The notes below the pieces were generated by a model. It saw nothing but the letters and a program-made list of their open reading frames with translations, had not been told where the DNA came from and did not search any database. From positions 1 through 43,327 of the forward strand of contig CACZSI010000043.1 of the NCBI GenBank assembly GCA_902783775.1: 43,327 nt of DNA, written 5' to 3'. Within the stretch, counting starts at the first letter, position 1. Each line of letters opens with the position of its first letter. Made by a program: the position numbers and the translations under genes. Of the stretch, positions 9,325-17,292 are shown piece after piece. This DNA is from an uncultured Lachnospiraceae bacterium (GTDB taxonomy: Bacteria; Bacillota; Clostridia; Lachnospirales; Lachnospiraceae).

Positions 9325-10281
9325 ATGAAATACATTGAAATGTTAAGAGACGGCGAGAAGGTGCAGGAAGTTTATCTATGTAAAAGAAAAACATCTGCAA
9401 TGACTAAAAATGGTAAGGAATACGAAAACCTAATTTTACAGGATAAAACAGGTCAGATAGACGGAAAAATCTGGGATCCTAATTCTATGGGAATCGGAGA
9501 TTTTGATGTGCTAGATTACGTCCAGGTTACAGGGGACGTGGTTTTATTTAATGGCCAAAAGCAGCTAAACATTTCTAGAACAATAAAGGTAGACGAGGCC
9601 GATGTTAAAAAGGAGGACTATCTTCCATCTACAGATAAGGATATTGACGAGATGATGGATGAACTTCTAGCTATTATAGACAGCATTGGCAATGAATATT
9701 ATAAGAAGATTTTAGATTCTCTATTTAGGGAGAATGAGACTTTTGTAAATGCATTTAAGATTCATTCTGCAGCTAAAAGTGTACATCATGGATTTATCGG
9801 AGGTCTATTAGAACACACATTATCAGTGACTAAGCTTTGCGATTTCTACACAAAGCAGTATCCGATTTTAAACCGTGATTTATTATTGACAGCATCTATC
9901 TGCCATGATATCGGAAAAGTGTATGAATTATCTGCATTTCCTGAAAATGACTACACTGATGCAGGACAGTTACTAGGACATATCGTTATGGGCTCAGAAA
10001 TTATTAGCGATATTATTAAAACCATTCCTGATTTTCCAAAGAAGCAGGCTAGAGAATTAAAGCATTGCATCTTAGCTCATCACGGAGAATTAGAGTATGG
10101 TTCACCTAAGAAACCGGCTCTTATCGAGGCTATTGCCCTTAATTTTGCTGATAACACAGATGCTAAAATCGAGACAATGAAAGAAGCTTTAAATAAAGAA
10201 GTAACAGCTACAAGTGATGATTGGTTAGGATTTAACAGAATGTTAGATTCTAATATTAGAAAGACTTCACCTAGCGAGTAA
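9325..10281 (+). CDS. yhaM: YhaM-type 3'-5' exoribonuclease (OB-fold plus HD domain)
   Basis: Metal-dependent 3'-5' exonuclease involved in RNA turnover. The 318-residue size agrees with Bacillus YhaM. An N-terminal nucleic-acid-binding OB-fold (about 10-95; 'YENLILQDKTGQIDGKIWD') is followed by an HD hydrolase domain with 'HHGFIGGLLEHTLSV' (about 153-167), 'CHDIGKVYEL' (HD at 194-195), 'LGHIVMG' and 'HCILAHHGELEYGSPKKP', which supply the metal-binding histidines and aspartates. The start has GAGAGG upstream. rlmD begins eleven bases after its stop, so they form an RNA-metabolism operon. Confidence 0.93.
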   Translation: MKYIEMLRDGEKVQEVYLCKRKTSAMTKNGKEYENLILQDKTGQIDGKIWDPNSMGIGDFDVLDYVQVTGDVVLFNGQKQLNISRTIKVDEADVKKEDYLPSTDKDIDEMMDELLAIIDSIGNEYYKKILDSLFRENETFVNAFKIHSAAKSVHHGFIGGLLEHTLSVTKLCDFYTKQYPILNRDLLLTASICHDIGKVYELSAFPENDYTDAGQLLGHIVMGSEIISDIIKTIPDFPKKQARELKHCILAHHGELEYGSPKKPALIEAIALNFADNTDAKIETMKEALNKEVTATSDDWLGFNRMLDSNIRKTSPSE

Positions 10282-10292
10282 GGGGATGTGTC

Positions 10293-11687
10293 ATGTATAA
10301 GAAGAATGATGTTTTAGAACTTGACATATTAGACCAGGGAAACTCCGGGGAAGGCATTGGAAAAGTGGATGGTTACGCTATTTTTATAAAAGATGCCATT
10401 ATCGGAGACAGGGTTAAAGTTAAAATTATGAAGGCTAAGAAAAACTATGCTTTTGGAAAATTGTTAGAAGTTTTAAAGCCTTCTTCTTTTCGTGCTAATC
10501 CGAAGTGTGATGTGTCCACTAGTTGTGGCGGATGCCAAATTCAGGAGATGTGCTATGAGCGCCAACTAAAATTTAAGTGGGACAAGGTTTATAACAATAT
10601 AAAGAGAATCGGTGGCATTGAAAATTTTAAAATGAAAGATATTATTGCCGCTGACAGTCAATATTTCTATAGAAATAAGGCACAATTTCCTGTTAGAGAG
10701 GACAGGGATGGGAATATTATCTATGGTTTTTTCGCCGGGAGAACTCATAGTATCGTGAAATGTGAAAGTTGCGCTCTAGGCTTAAAGGTGGAGGGTAAAG
10801 ACTTTTACAATAAGATAATGAACATCATAATTAATTTTATGAATGAATATAAAATTAAGGCATACAATGAAATAAAAAATACCGGCCTTGTGCGAAATGT
10901 TCTTATTAGAATTGGTCAGCGCACCGGCGAAATTATGGTTTGTATCATAATAAATGGAAATAAATTGCCTAATAGTGAGAAACTGGTAAAGAAGTTATGC
11001 GAAATAGAGGCCATTAAAGACATTTCCATTAGTATCAATAAAACTAAGGGAAATACTATTATGGGTGACAAAGTGATTTCACTTTATGGTCCAGGCTACA
11101 TCGAGGATTTTATTGGCAATGTAAAGTTTAGAATTTCAGCTAAATCTTTTTATCAGGTAAATCCTATGCAGACTTATAAACTTTACAGTAAGGCACTAGA
11201 ATACGCGAACCTTACAGGCAATGAGTTAGTATGGGATCTTTACTGCGGAATCGGCACGATTTCTCTATTTTTAGCGAAAAAAGCAAAGAAGGTAATTGGC
11301 GTCGAAATCGTGGATGCAGCAGTTGAGAATGCAAAAGAAAATGCCAAGATTAACAATATAGAAAATGCAGAGTTTTTAGTGGGCGCAGCGGAGGATGTGG
11401 TAAGCGAGTATTACTCATCAAATAGTGATGATGCAATGAAAACTCCGGATGTTATTGTGGTGGATCCGCCTCGAAAAGGCTGCGATGAGAAACTAATAGA
11501 AACAATGCTAAAGATGAATGCTAACCGCATAGTCTACGTTAGTTGCGACAGCGCAACTTTAGCTAGAGATTTGAAAATATTGTGCGAGAATGGCTATAAT
11601 ATAAGGGAAGTAACGCCATGCGATATGTTTCCTAATACAACTCACGTAGAATCGGTATGTCTACTTTCCAAGGGAAACATATGCTAA
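10293..11687 (+). CDS. rlmD: 23S rRNA (uracil-5-)-methyltransferase, RlmD/RlmCD type
   Basis: SAM-dependent enzyme forming m5U in 23S rRNA. The 464 residues comprise an N-terminal TRAM domain (about 1-60), an iron-sulfur site with Cys residues in 'NPKCDVSTSCGGCQIQ' and 'VKCESC', a substrate-binding middle region, and a Rossmann methyltransferase with 'VWDLYCGIGTISLFLA' near 312, 'VVDPPRKGC' and the catalytic nucleophile in 'YVSCDSATLARD' near 417. In Gram-positives one enzyme often modifies both U747 and U1939 (RlmCD); which sites apply here is not evident. Its last 27 bases overlap the 3' end of the convergent transporter gene and there is no separate terminator. Confidence 0.95.
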   Translation: MYKKNDVLELDILDQGNSGEGIGKVDGYAIFIKDAIIGDRVKVKIMKAKKNYAFGKLLEVLKPSSFRANPKCDVSTSCGGCQIQEMCYERQLKFKWDKVYNNIKRIGGIENFKMKDIIAADSQYFYRNKAQFPVREDRDGNIIYGFFAGRTHSIVKCESCALGLKVEGKDFYNKIMNIIINFMNEYKIKAYNEIKNTGLVRNVLIRIGQRTGEIMVCIIINGNKLPNSEKLVKKLCEIEAIKDISISINKTKGNTIMGDKVISLYGPGYIEDFIGNVKFRISAKSFYQVNPMQTYKLYSKALEYANLTGNELVWDLYCGIGTISLFLAKKAKKVIGVEIVDAAVENAKENAKINNIENAEFLVGAAEDVVSEYYSSNSDDAMKTPDVIVVDPPRKGCDEKLIETMLKMNANRIVYVSCDSATLARDLKILCENGYNIREVTPCDMFPNTTHVESVCLLSKGNIC

Positions 11688-12797
11688 TAAAAGCAGCGCT
11701 AGAAATGCAATATTAAAAATACTAAACCATAGGAAATATGAGAAAATGGTACTGTCATTTTCATTAGCATAGATTTTATATGAAATAAGGCTGGCCATTG
11801 AGGCTATCATTGTGCCTAAACCACCTAAATTAACGCCAATCAAAAGAGAAGTAGCGTTATTAGTAAAGTTAGAAAGTAAAAGGGTGGCGGGAACATTGCT
11901 GATAAATTGACTTGAAAATATGGAGACTAAAACTTCGTTATCAGTAACTACATCGCCAATGGCATTTTGTACTATAGTGATTTGCCCCATATTTCCAACA
12001 AAAATAAAGAGAGCCGTAAATGTGAAAATCAAGGAATAATCCACCAGCCTAAATAGTTTCGGGTCGATAAAAGTTATTACAATTACGCAGACCATAAACG
12101 AAACTAATGCAGGTGTTATCCTTGCTACGGTAGTTATAGTTAAAATAAATAATGCAGTAAAACAGATATATTTATTAAGGTTATCTTTAAAGATACCATC
12201 GCTATTTTTGGTGATTTTATCTTCAATTACTGTTTTAGGAAAAAGGATGCTAGATGACATTAAAATCACTAAAGATATTGCACTATATGGAAACATAGTA
12301 GTGAAAAATGTCATTGCACTCATTTTAAAATTAGTGAAAATAAAGAGATTTTGCGGATTACCTATAGGGGTAAACATACTGCCTAGGTTTGCGGCAATAG
12401 TCTCTAGTACAATTAAGAAAATTAGATGTCTGTGGCTAAGTACATTTTTTATGGAATAAATCGAAAAAGGTACAAACAGTATAAGAGCCACATCATTTGT
12501 GATAATCATGCTGGTAAAATAGCATAGCAAAATAAACACAAGAGCACTAGAACGCACTGTGTGTGTTAACTGAAATAATTTATGTGACAAAATATCGAAG
12601 AAACTTACCGAGCGAAAACCTGCTACTATAATCATTAAACAAAATAGCAGTGACAAAACTCGAAAATCTATGTAATCAATATATTTTTTTGATATAGGAA
12701 CTAAAAAACAAGATGCGATAGCTAACATTATGGCAATGATTAGCACGAAATCTTTTTTTATGTAATTAATAAATTTATCTTTCACAATGTAAAGCAT
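11661..12797 (-). CDS. SLC13/ArsB-like anion or citrate permease
   Basis: Polytopic membrane transporter of 378 residues with about ten hydrophobic segments. 'TSMIITNDVALILFVPFSI' resembles the conserved helix-hairpin of the ion-transporter (CitM/ArsB/NhaD) superfamily, and 'ANLGSMFTPIGNPQNLFIF' carries the diagnostic GNPQN motif. A second half repeats the topology: 'SQFISNVPATLLLSNFT'. Substrate cannot be read from sequence; citrate, other dicarboxylates or arsenite are all possible. The frame is open from 12827, but an AAGGGG site precedes the ATG at 12797 ('MLYIVKDK'), which I prefer. The gene converges on and overlaps rlmD. Confidence 0.85.
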   Translation of the reverse strand: MLYIVKDKFINYIKKDFVLIIAIMLAIASCFLVPISKKYIDYIDFRVLSLLFCLMIIVAGFRSVSFFDILSHKLFQLTHTVRSSALVFILLCYFTSMIITNDVALILFVPFSIYSIKNVLSHRHLIFLIVLETIAANLGSMFTPIGNPQNLFIFTNFKMSAMTFFTTMFPYSAISLVILMSSSILFPKTVIEDKITKNSDGIFKDNLNKYICFTALFILTITTVARITPALVSFMVCVIVITFIDPKLFRLVDYSLIFTFTALFIFVGNMGQITIVQNAIGDVVTDNEVLVSIFSSQFISNVPATLLLSNFTNNATSLLIGVNLGGLGTMIASMASLISYKIYANENDSTIFSYFLWFSIFNIAFLALLLLAYVSLGK

Positions 12798-12887
12798 AGA
12801 AAACCCCTTATATATTGCTGTAAACACCTTAGCATATATAAGAAAATCTTTAAAGTGTAAATTAAAAATATGCGACAGGAGGAAAAA

Positions 12888-14195
12888 ATGAAGTATAAAA
12901 AACTGCAGTTAAAAATAGTATTAAGTTTAACATTAGCAATGCTAGTATTAATGTTTTTTACCGTGATATTTATAAAGCCAGGCAAACCAGGTGTTAACTA
13001 TATTGAAGATGTAAAAACAGAGAATATCCTTAAAAGAACAAAATATAAAATAAACATTACGAAAAGCAGCAAATGCGTATGGGAAACATCTTATTTTAAT
13101 TTTCGAAAGTTGAAAAGAGAAAAAACAAGAATGTATTTGGTGCCTTTATCAGCAACGGACAATAGATATATAGGAATATTAGTTGATGGCGATGGATTTT
13201 ATGACAAGTATTTAAATGAACGCAGTATTAGTGGAAATGACAATTATTTATGCGGATTCACCGGTTATATAAGTGATTTTGATATAATAATGTCTCATAA
13301 AATTTCAAAGGCTATAAAGCATACTGATCTAGATTCTAACGCTTACGAAATATTACCAATGTATTTAAGCGAGGGTAAAGCAGATTCAGATGTTCTTTTT
13401 ATAGAAATAATATGGGTTGCGGTTTTGGGATATATAATTTGCTCAGCACTTTTTAGTACCACTAAAAGACCTACTAGTGATCCTATAAGAACAACTGTCA
13501 TTTTTGAAAAAGACTCAGACAGAAGAATTCGTTGGGATGATATGATGGAAAGAATGGAGATAAGAAAATCGAAATTTAGTAGAATTCTTAGCCCTTATGA
13601 TATCGGTCGAGACGGAGATGACAAGTCCATATATTCAGCGTTGGTGCGAAAAAACTTACATGAATTATTAGTATTTGTAATTTCAGTGGCAATACTTGCT
13701 GTGATATATTTTTCAATTATAGTATCACCTAATCCTGCTAACTGGTATTGGGCATTTTACGATGATCCGGGATTTTTCACAATTCCTCTAACTATATTAT
13801 TTGCATTTGGAGTTATATATTTGATATATCGCTTAATAAAAAATCTAATAAAGATTAAGCTAAGATTAAAAAAACAATCTACATATAAAAAAGATTATTT
13901 AGATGCCTGTTTATCAAAGGGAAGATTATTTGCCAGCAAGAGAGGTTTTTTATACATCACTAAAACTCATATTATAATTGGCGATGACAAGCTTTTAAAG
14001 ATGATTAGATGTGATGAATTAAAAAAAGTGGAGTGGTGCATAATTGATGAAAAGATTGGTGATACCAATGCTAAGATATTGTGGGCAGTATTTACCAATG
14101 ATAGAGGCGAAAACGTAGGTATAAAGATTAAAATCGAGACACTGATATCTTCAATGCGATATTGGAGAAATATTCAGTTATTGCTCAAATATTAG
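12888..14195 (+). CDS. Unknown membrane protein, possible C-terminal PH-like domain
   Basis: I do not recognise this 435-residue protein by name. It has an N-terminal membrane helix (about 10-31), an extracytoplasmic domain (about 32-170), a second helix (about 172-192), a cytoplasmic linker, two further helices (about 265-283 and 300-322), and a C-terminal soluble region whose strand pattern ('GFLYITKTHIIIGDDKLLKMIRCDELKKVEW') looks like a bacterial PH-type domain; that resemblance is my inference. An in-frame ATG at 12870 exists, but AGGAGG lies between it and the ATG at 12888, so 12888 is the start. It lies immediately upstream of the Tad-domain gene but is separated from it by that gene's own promoter; no clear terminator follows it. 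Confidence 0.75.
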   Translation: MKYKKLQLKIVLSLTLAMLVLMFFTVIFIKPGKPGVNYIEDVKTENILKRTKYKINITKSSKCVWETSYFNFRKLKREKTRMYLVPLSATDNRYIGILVDGDGFYDKYLNERSISGNDNYLCGFTGYISDFDIIMSHKISKAIKHTDLDSNAYEILPMYLSEGKADSDVLFIEIIWVAVLGYIICSALFSTTKRPTSDPIRTTVIFEKDSDRRIRWDDMMERMEIRKSKFSRILSPYDIGRDGDDKSIYSALVRKNLHELLVFVISVAILAVIYFSIIVSPNPANWYWAFYDDPGFFTIPLTILFAFGVIYLIYRLIKNLIKIKLRLKKQSTYKKDYLDACLSKGRLFASKRGFLYITKTHIIIGDDKLLKMIRCDELKKVEWCIIDEKIGDTNAKILWAVFTNDRGENVGIKIKIETLISSMRYWRNIQLLLKY

Positions 14196-14287
14196 GAACA
14201 GCATTTGATATCTATAAATTTTTTATATGCAACAAAAAATACGCACTTAAAATAAAAAACAATACTAATTGAAATATTTAATACGAC

Positions 14288-14316
14288 TTGACACAATCTC
14301 GTTTTCATTAGATAAT
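14288..14316 (+). promoter_or_regulatory. Strong sigma-A promoter for the Tad-domain surface protein
   Basis: TTGACA (14288-14293), exactly 17 bases, then GATAAT (14311-14316). This is the best consensus promoter in the window and predicts a leader of about 90 nt before the gene at 14415. Confidence 0.8.
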
Positions 14317-14364
14317 AAAAGTCTAAGATGTGGACTGGGAAAATTAAATAAATTACACGGTTTT

Positions 14365-14382
14365 ATATATCTGAAGATATAT
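14365..14382 (+). promoter_or_regulatory. Leader hairpin before the Tad-domain gene
   Basis: ATATATCT and AGATATAT form a perfect eight-pair stem around a GA centre, 32 bases before the start codon. A second small stem (AGTCTA/TGGACT, about 14320-14336) lies upstream. Being A-T rich and without a T tract it is more likely to affect mRNA stability or translation than termination. Confidence 0.35.
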
Positions 14383-14414
14383 CTAAATGAATAAACGTAG
14401 AATGGAGGCAATAT

Positions 14415-16004
14415 ATGAAACTTAACATTAGAGAATTATTTCGTGAAAAAGCGAAGGATGAGACAGGTGCTATAGCTGTTATTATCGTTGTGGCTTTTAC
14501 AGTACTTATGGGACTTGTGGGAATGTCAATTGACCTAGGAGCCTTATATACACAGAAACAGAAAGCACAGGCTGCATGTGACTTGGCAGCATTAGCAGGT
14601 GCGGAACATTTACCAAATCAGACTAAGGCAGAAGATACAGCTATGAAATTTGCTAAGGAAAATGGATTTAAGGAAGGCGAAATAGTTGTTACTAGTACAG
14701 CAGCACAGGTTAAAGTTAATATTACAAGAACTAACAGAACTTATTTCGTAGCTATGATGGGAATTAATAAATTAGATGCAAAAGGTGAGGCGGTTGCAGC
14801 TATCAATGTTGAATCAACACCTGAGCAAGAAGATTTTGATTATGCTATTTTCTCAGCCAACAAAGATGTAAATCTAAATTTTACAGGTAGTGGAAGTATA
14901 GTAGATGGTAAGATTCACAGTAATGCAGCTATCTCAGGTGGTGGTATTACATATAAACAGGCTTCTGCTGTAAAGGGCGGAAACTTCGGATGGGGAGCTA
15001 AGAGATTCTTAAATTGGAATAGTAACGGAACAGCTAATTCAGATGATTGGCCAAATGCTAGATGGGGATCTGTAGCAGTTCCTAATGGTGATGAAGTACC
15101 TATGCCATATTATTTAGGTGATGCTATTATGCAGACTATTAATGATGCCGCACCATCTAGAGTGCCACCTGTAAACTATGATAAGGTTTTTGAAATGACA
15201 AAGACACAGTCTGACGGTGGAAACGAGTTAAAGAGTGCCGGAGTGTTAGATCAGACAGGAAATATTAAGATTATTCCTAAGGGAGGAATCGAATTTGGAT
15301 ATAAATTTAATCCTAAAGCTAAGAATATCTACATTTATAATAAAAGTGGCGGTAGTATAAATATTCAGTTTGCTAAGATATCTAATATTAATGCTAATAT
15401 TTTTATTGACGCTAACGGCGGAAGTGTAAGATTATATTCTGCTGAGCAGTATTCAGCAGCTACACAGTGGAATCCGGCAAGTGGAGCACCTACTGTTATT
15501 AATGGAAATGTATTCTGTAGTAACGGAAATCTACAGTTAGGTAATATGAGAATTAACGGAAATGTATATGTTGATGGAAAGTTAACTACAGATGGTGGAA
15601 CTATGGAAATTAACGCTCCTGTATATGTATACGCTAAGTCTATTGGTGGTGCTAACACTATGAATATGACTGGAGCAGTAGTATCTGAAGGCGATATGAC
15701 ATATTCTGGTGGTAGACAGACATTTAATGGAGAAAATAATTTCTTGAGTTTATATTCAGTAAAAGGTAACATTAAGATGGGAAATGATGGTGAATTTAGA
15801 GGATTGGTTTACGCTCCTTATGGAAATATAACCACTACTGGTTCTACATCAGATTTCTATGGTAGATTGATTGCAGATACTATTACATTAGGAAACTCAT
15901 TGACAGTGCATATTCCTAGTGAAATGCTTTTACCAAAAGATATGATCGACAATATTAACACATCAGCTTCCTCTTATAAGAAGGTAGCTAGATTAGTAAG
16001 CTAA
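14415..16004 (+). CDS. TadG-like Tad-domain surface protein with beta-repeat C-terminus
   Basis: Large pseudopilin-like protein of the Tad/Flp locus, 529 residues. The N-terminus has a short basic leader, the 'DETGAIAVIIVVAFTVL' hydrophobic segment (about 12-40) and 'DLGALYTQKQKAQAACDLAALAGAEHL', the signature of the putative Flp pilus-assembly TadE/G-like domain. From about 150 to 510 it is glycine-, asparagine- and serine-rich with repeated short strands ('INGNVFCSNGNLQL', 'INGNVYVDGKLTTD', 'INAPVYVYAKS', 'GLVYAPYGNI'), a pattern like bactofilin or other right-handed beta-helix proteins; this is inferred. It has its own promoter and terminator, so it is expressed separately from the rest of the locus. 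Possible roles are pilus tip, anchor or adhesin. The start has GGAGG upstream. Confidence 0.85.
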   Translation: MKLNIRELFREKAKDETGAIAVIIVVAFTVLMGLVGMSIDLGALYTQKQKAQAACDLAALAGAEHLPNQTKAEDTAMKFAKENGFKEGEIVVTSTAAQVKVNITRTNRTYFVAMMGINKLDAKGEAVAAINVESTPEQEDFDYAIFSANKDVNLNFTGSGSIVDGKIHSNAAISGGGITYKQASAVKGGNFGWGAKRFLNWNSNGTANSDDWPNARWGSVAVPNGDEVPMPYYLGDAIMQTINDAAPSRVPPVNYDKVFEMTKTQSDGGNELKSAGVLDQTGNIKIIPKGGIEFGYKFNPKAKNIYIYNKSGGSINIQFAKISNINANIFIDANGGSVRLYSAEQYSAATQWNPASGAPTVINGNVFCSNGNLQLGNMRINGNVYVDGKLTTDGGTMEINAPVYVYAKSIGGANTMNMTGAVVSEGDMTYSGGRQTFNGENNFLSLYSVKGNIKMGNDGEFRGLVYAPYGNITTTGSTSDFYGRLIADTITLGNSLTVHIPSEMLLPKDMIDNINTSASSYKKVARLVS

Positions 16005-16037
16005 GTCTATAGTATTAAAGTAGTATAAGATAATAAT

Positions 16038-16071
16038 AAGGCTAGCTCAAAAGAAAAAATGAGTTAGCCTT
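16038..16071 (+). terminator. Hairpin after the Tad-domain gene
   Basis: A twelve-pair stem with one G-T wobble: AAGGCTAGCTCA (16038-16049) and TGAGTTAGCCTT (16060-16071). The following TTAAATTATTA tract is only partly T-rich, so termination may be incomplete. It lies 34 bases after the stop at 16004. Confidence 0.65.
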
Positions 16072-16085
16072 AAATTATTAATAAA

Positions 16086-16206
16086 TTGTTAACAAATATG
16101 AAATCATGACATTATTAACGGAATAATGGTAAAGTATAAATATATGTAAAATCCTTTATTTAAAAGGGTTACAGCGAAGTAAATAAAAAAGTTAACAAAT
16201 TGTTAA
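16086..16206. promoter_or_regulatory. Two TTAACAA operator-like inverted repeats
   Basis: TTGTTAACAA (16086-16095) is a perfect palindrome. TTAACAAATTGTTAA (16192-16206) is a perfect inverted repeat of the same TTAACAA half-site around a central A, 18 bases upstream of the -35 element at 16225. Shared half-sites in different orientations upstream of one promoter suggest binding sites for a dimeric regulator. A small hairpin (CCTTT/AAAAGG, about 16153-16167) lies between them. The region is A-T rich, so chance similarity is possible. Confidence 0.4.
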
Positions 16207-16224
16207 AAAACTTTTAAAAAAACA

Positions 16225-16251
16225 TTGACAACATCAAAAACATATGATAAT
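16225..16251 (+). promoter_or_regulatory. Promoter of the main tad operon
   Basis: A perfect TTGACA (16225-16230) is followed by GATAAT (16246-16251) with a 15-base spacer, slightly shorter than ideal. Transcription would begin near 16258, giving a leader of about 100 nt before tadV. This is the main regulatory content of the 357-base gap between the Tad-domain gene and tadV. Confidence 0.6.
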
Positions 16252-16281
16252 CTATATGTAGATTAAATGATACGCAACTAA

Positions 16282-16322
16282 ATTGGAAACGCATCCAATA
16301 ACCAGGGGCTGACAAGTTAGCC
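16282..16322 (+). promoter_or_regulatory. Structured leader of the tad operon, class not recognised
   Basis: Two adjacent stems fit the sequence: ATTGG (16282-16286) with CCAAT (16295-16299) around loop AAACGCAT, and GGCTGAC (16307-16313) with GTTAGCC (16316-16322), the latter seven pairs with one wobble and possibly opened by local strain because its loop is only AA. ACGCA occurs twice (16272 and 16289). The C-G content is much higher than in the surrounding leader. There is no T tract. I looked for GEMM-I c-di-GMP riboswitch signatures and did not find them. Confidence 0.45.
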
Positions 16323-16361
16323 GCTTAAAATACAGAAATATTTACTAGGAGGAGTGGTTAT

Positions 16362-17042
16362 ATGGTGGCACCTATCATTAACACCATACTCGTTAGAGTT
16401 TTGGTTGGTTTTGCTTTAGGTTTCATTCTTTCATTCTTAGCAGTTGAGATTGAAAAAGTCTTACTTAAAAGAAGAGAGTTAGAATTCACTAGAGTAAAAT
16501 ATGAGAAATGGATAATACCGATTATGATGGGAGTATTCGGTAGTTTGATAATGTGGCGTATGTCATATTCTATTAACGCAATATATTTATTTTTACTATT
16601 GATCATAGGTCAGGTAATAGTATTATCTGATATTCACCACAGAGTGATACCTAACGATACGTTATTAGCTATCTTGATTTTAAAGTTAGCATTCGGAATT
16701 CCTAATTTATTGGGAGTTAAAGGATTTCCGGAATTCGACGTAGTACAGTCTATAATAGGATTGTTCGTTGCATTTGCTATATTTGCTTTTCCAGCATTCA
16801 TTGGAAAAAACATTGGTATAGGAGATATCAAGTTGGCTGGATGCATGGGATTTTGTTTAGGACTGATGGGAAGTATGTGTGCTATAGTTCTTATGGGATT
16901 TTTCGTAATAGCATATACATTTCTTCAGAAGAAAGAACCTGTATTGATAATGTTTAAGACATTGCTTCCGATGGGACCATTTATGGTGATAGGTATGATG
17001 ATAGTATTGATATTTGGCACCAATGGTTTGTTGAATTTTTAA
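16362..17042 (+). CDS. tadV: Prepilin peptidase, TadV/CpaA type
   Basis: Aspartyl prepilin peptidase (A24 family) that cleaves the leader of Flp prepilins and of TadE-type pseudopilins at the membrane. The 226-residue protein is almost wholly hydrophobic, with about seven membrane helices. The two catalytic aspartates are visible: 'VLSDIHHRVIPND' (Asp near 90) and the GxGD motif in 'GIGDIKLAG' (Asp near 154). The methylase domain of longer PilD enzymes is absent, as is usual for TadV. An AGGAGG site precedes the ATG. It starts the main tad operon and is fourteen bases from the first pilin gene. Confidence 0.92.
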   Translation: MVAPIINTILVRVLVGFALGFILSFLAVEIEKVLLKRRELEFTRVKYEKWIIPIMMGVFGSLIMWRMSYSINAIYLFLLLIIGQVIVLSDIHHRVIPNDTLLAILILKLAFGIPNLLGVKGFPEFDVVQSIIGLFVAFAIFAFPAFIGKNIGIGDIKLAGCMGFCLGLMGSMCAIVLMGFFVIAYTFLQKKEPVLIMFKTLLPMGPFMVIGMMIVLIFGTNGLLNF

Positions 17043-17055
17043 AAGGGAGAAGCAC

Positions 17056-17220
17056 ATGATTAAACTAATAAAAGAAGAAACCGGTCAGGGATTAGTTGAG
17101 TATGCGCTTATCATTGCACTTATTGCTACTGCTTTAGTAGCTACATTAATTGCCTTTAGAGAGAAGATTGATAAGTTTATCTCTAATTCATCTGATAAGG
17201 TTGGTAAGAGCCTTAATTAA
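17056..17220 (+). CDS. flp: Flp-type prepilin 1
   Basis: Structural pilin precursor of 54 residues. The short leader 'MIKLIKEETG' is followed by the Flp processing motif G|QGLVEYALI, with the conserved Glu and Tyr at +5 and +6 of the mature protein, then a hydrophobic helix ('ALIIALIATALVATLIAF') and a polar tail ending 'DKVGKSLN'. TadV encoded just upstream should cut after Gly10, leaving 44 residues. GGGAGA precedes the ATG. A second pilin gene follows within 72 bases. Confidence 0.95.
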   Translation: MIKLIKEETGQGLVEYALIIALIATALVATLIAFREKIDKFISNSSDKVGKSLN

Positions 17221-17227
17221 GATTTTT

Positions 17228-17245
17228 GCAGCATAGAGATGCTGT
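17228..17245 (+). promoter_or_regulatory. Intercistronic hairpin between the two pilin genes
   Basis: CAGCAT and ATGCTG pair around an AGAG loop, extended by one G-T pair. It begins eight bases after the flp1 stop and is not followed by a T run. It may protect the upstream pilin mRNA from 3' exonucleases, as seen in other pilin operons; that is an inference. Confidence 0.4.
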
Positions 17246-17292
17246 TGAAATAAAATAAAATAATAATAAGTAATATTTAAGGAGGAAACATT

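Noticed and set aside
15365..15772. Long minus-strand open frame inside the Tad-domain gene
   Set aside because: It mirrors codon bias of the plus-strand gene, has no ribosome site and no recognisable motif; similar mirror frames in tadA, tadZ and the glucanase were also dropped.
16259..16361. c-di-GMP (GEMM-I or class II) riboswitch before the tad operon
   Set aside because: The expected GGCAAACC/GACGCAAAGCC-type core was not found; only an unclassified pair of stems is supported.
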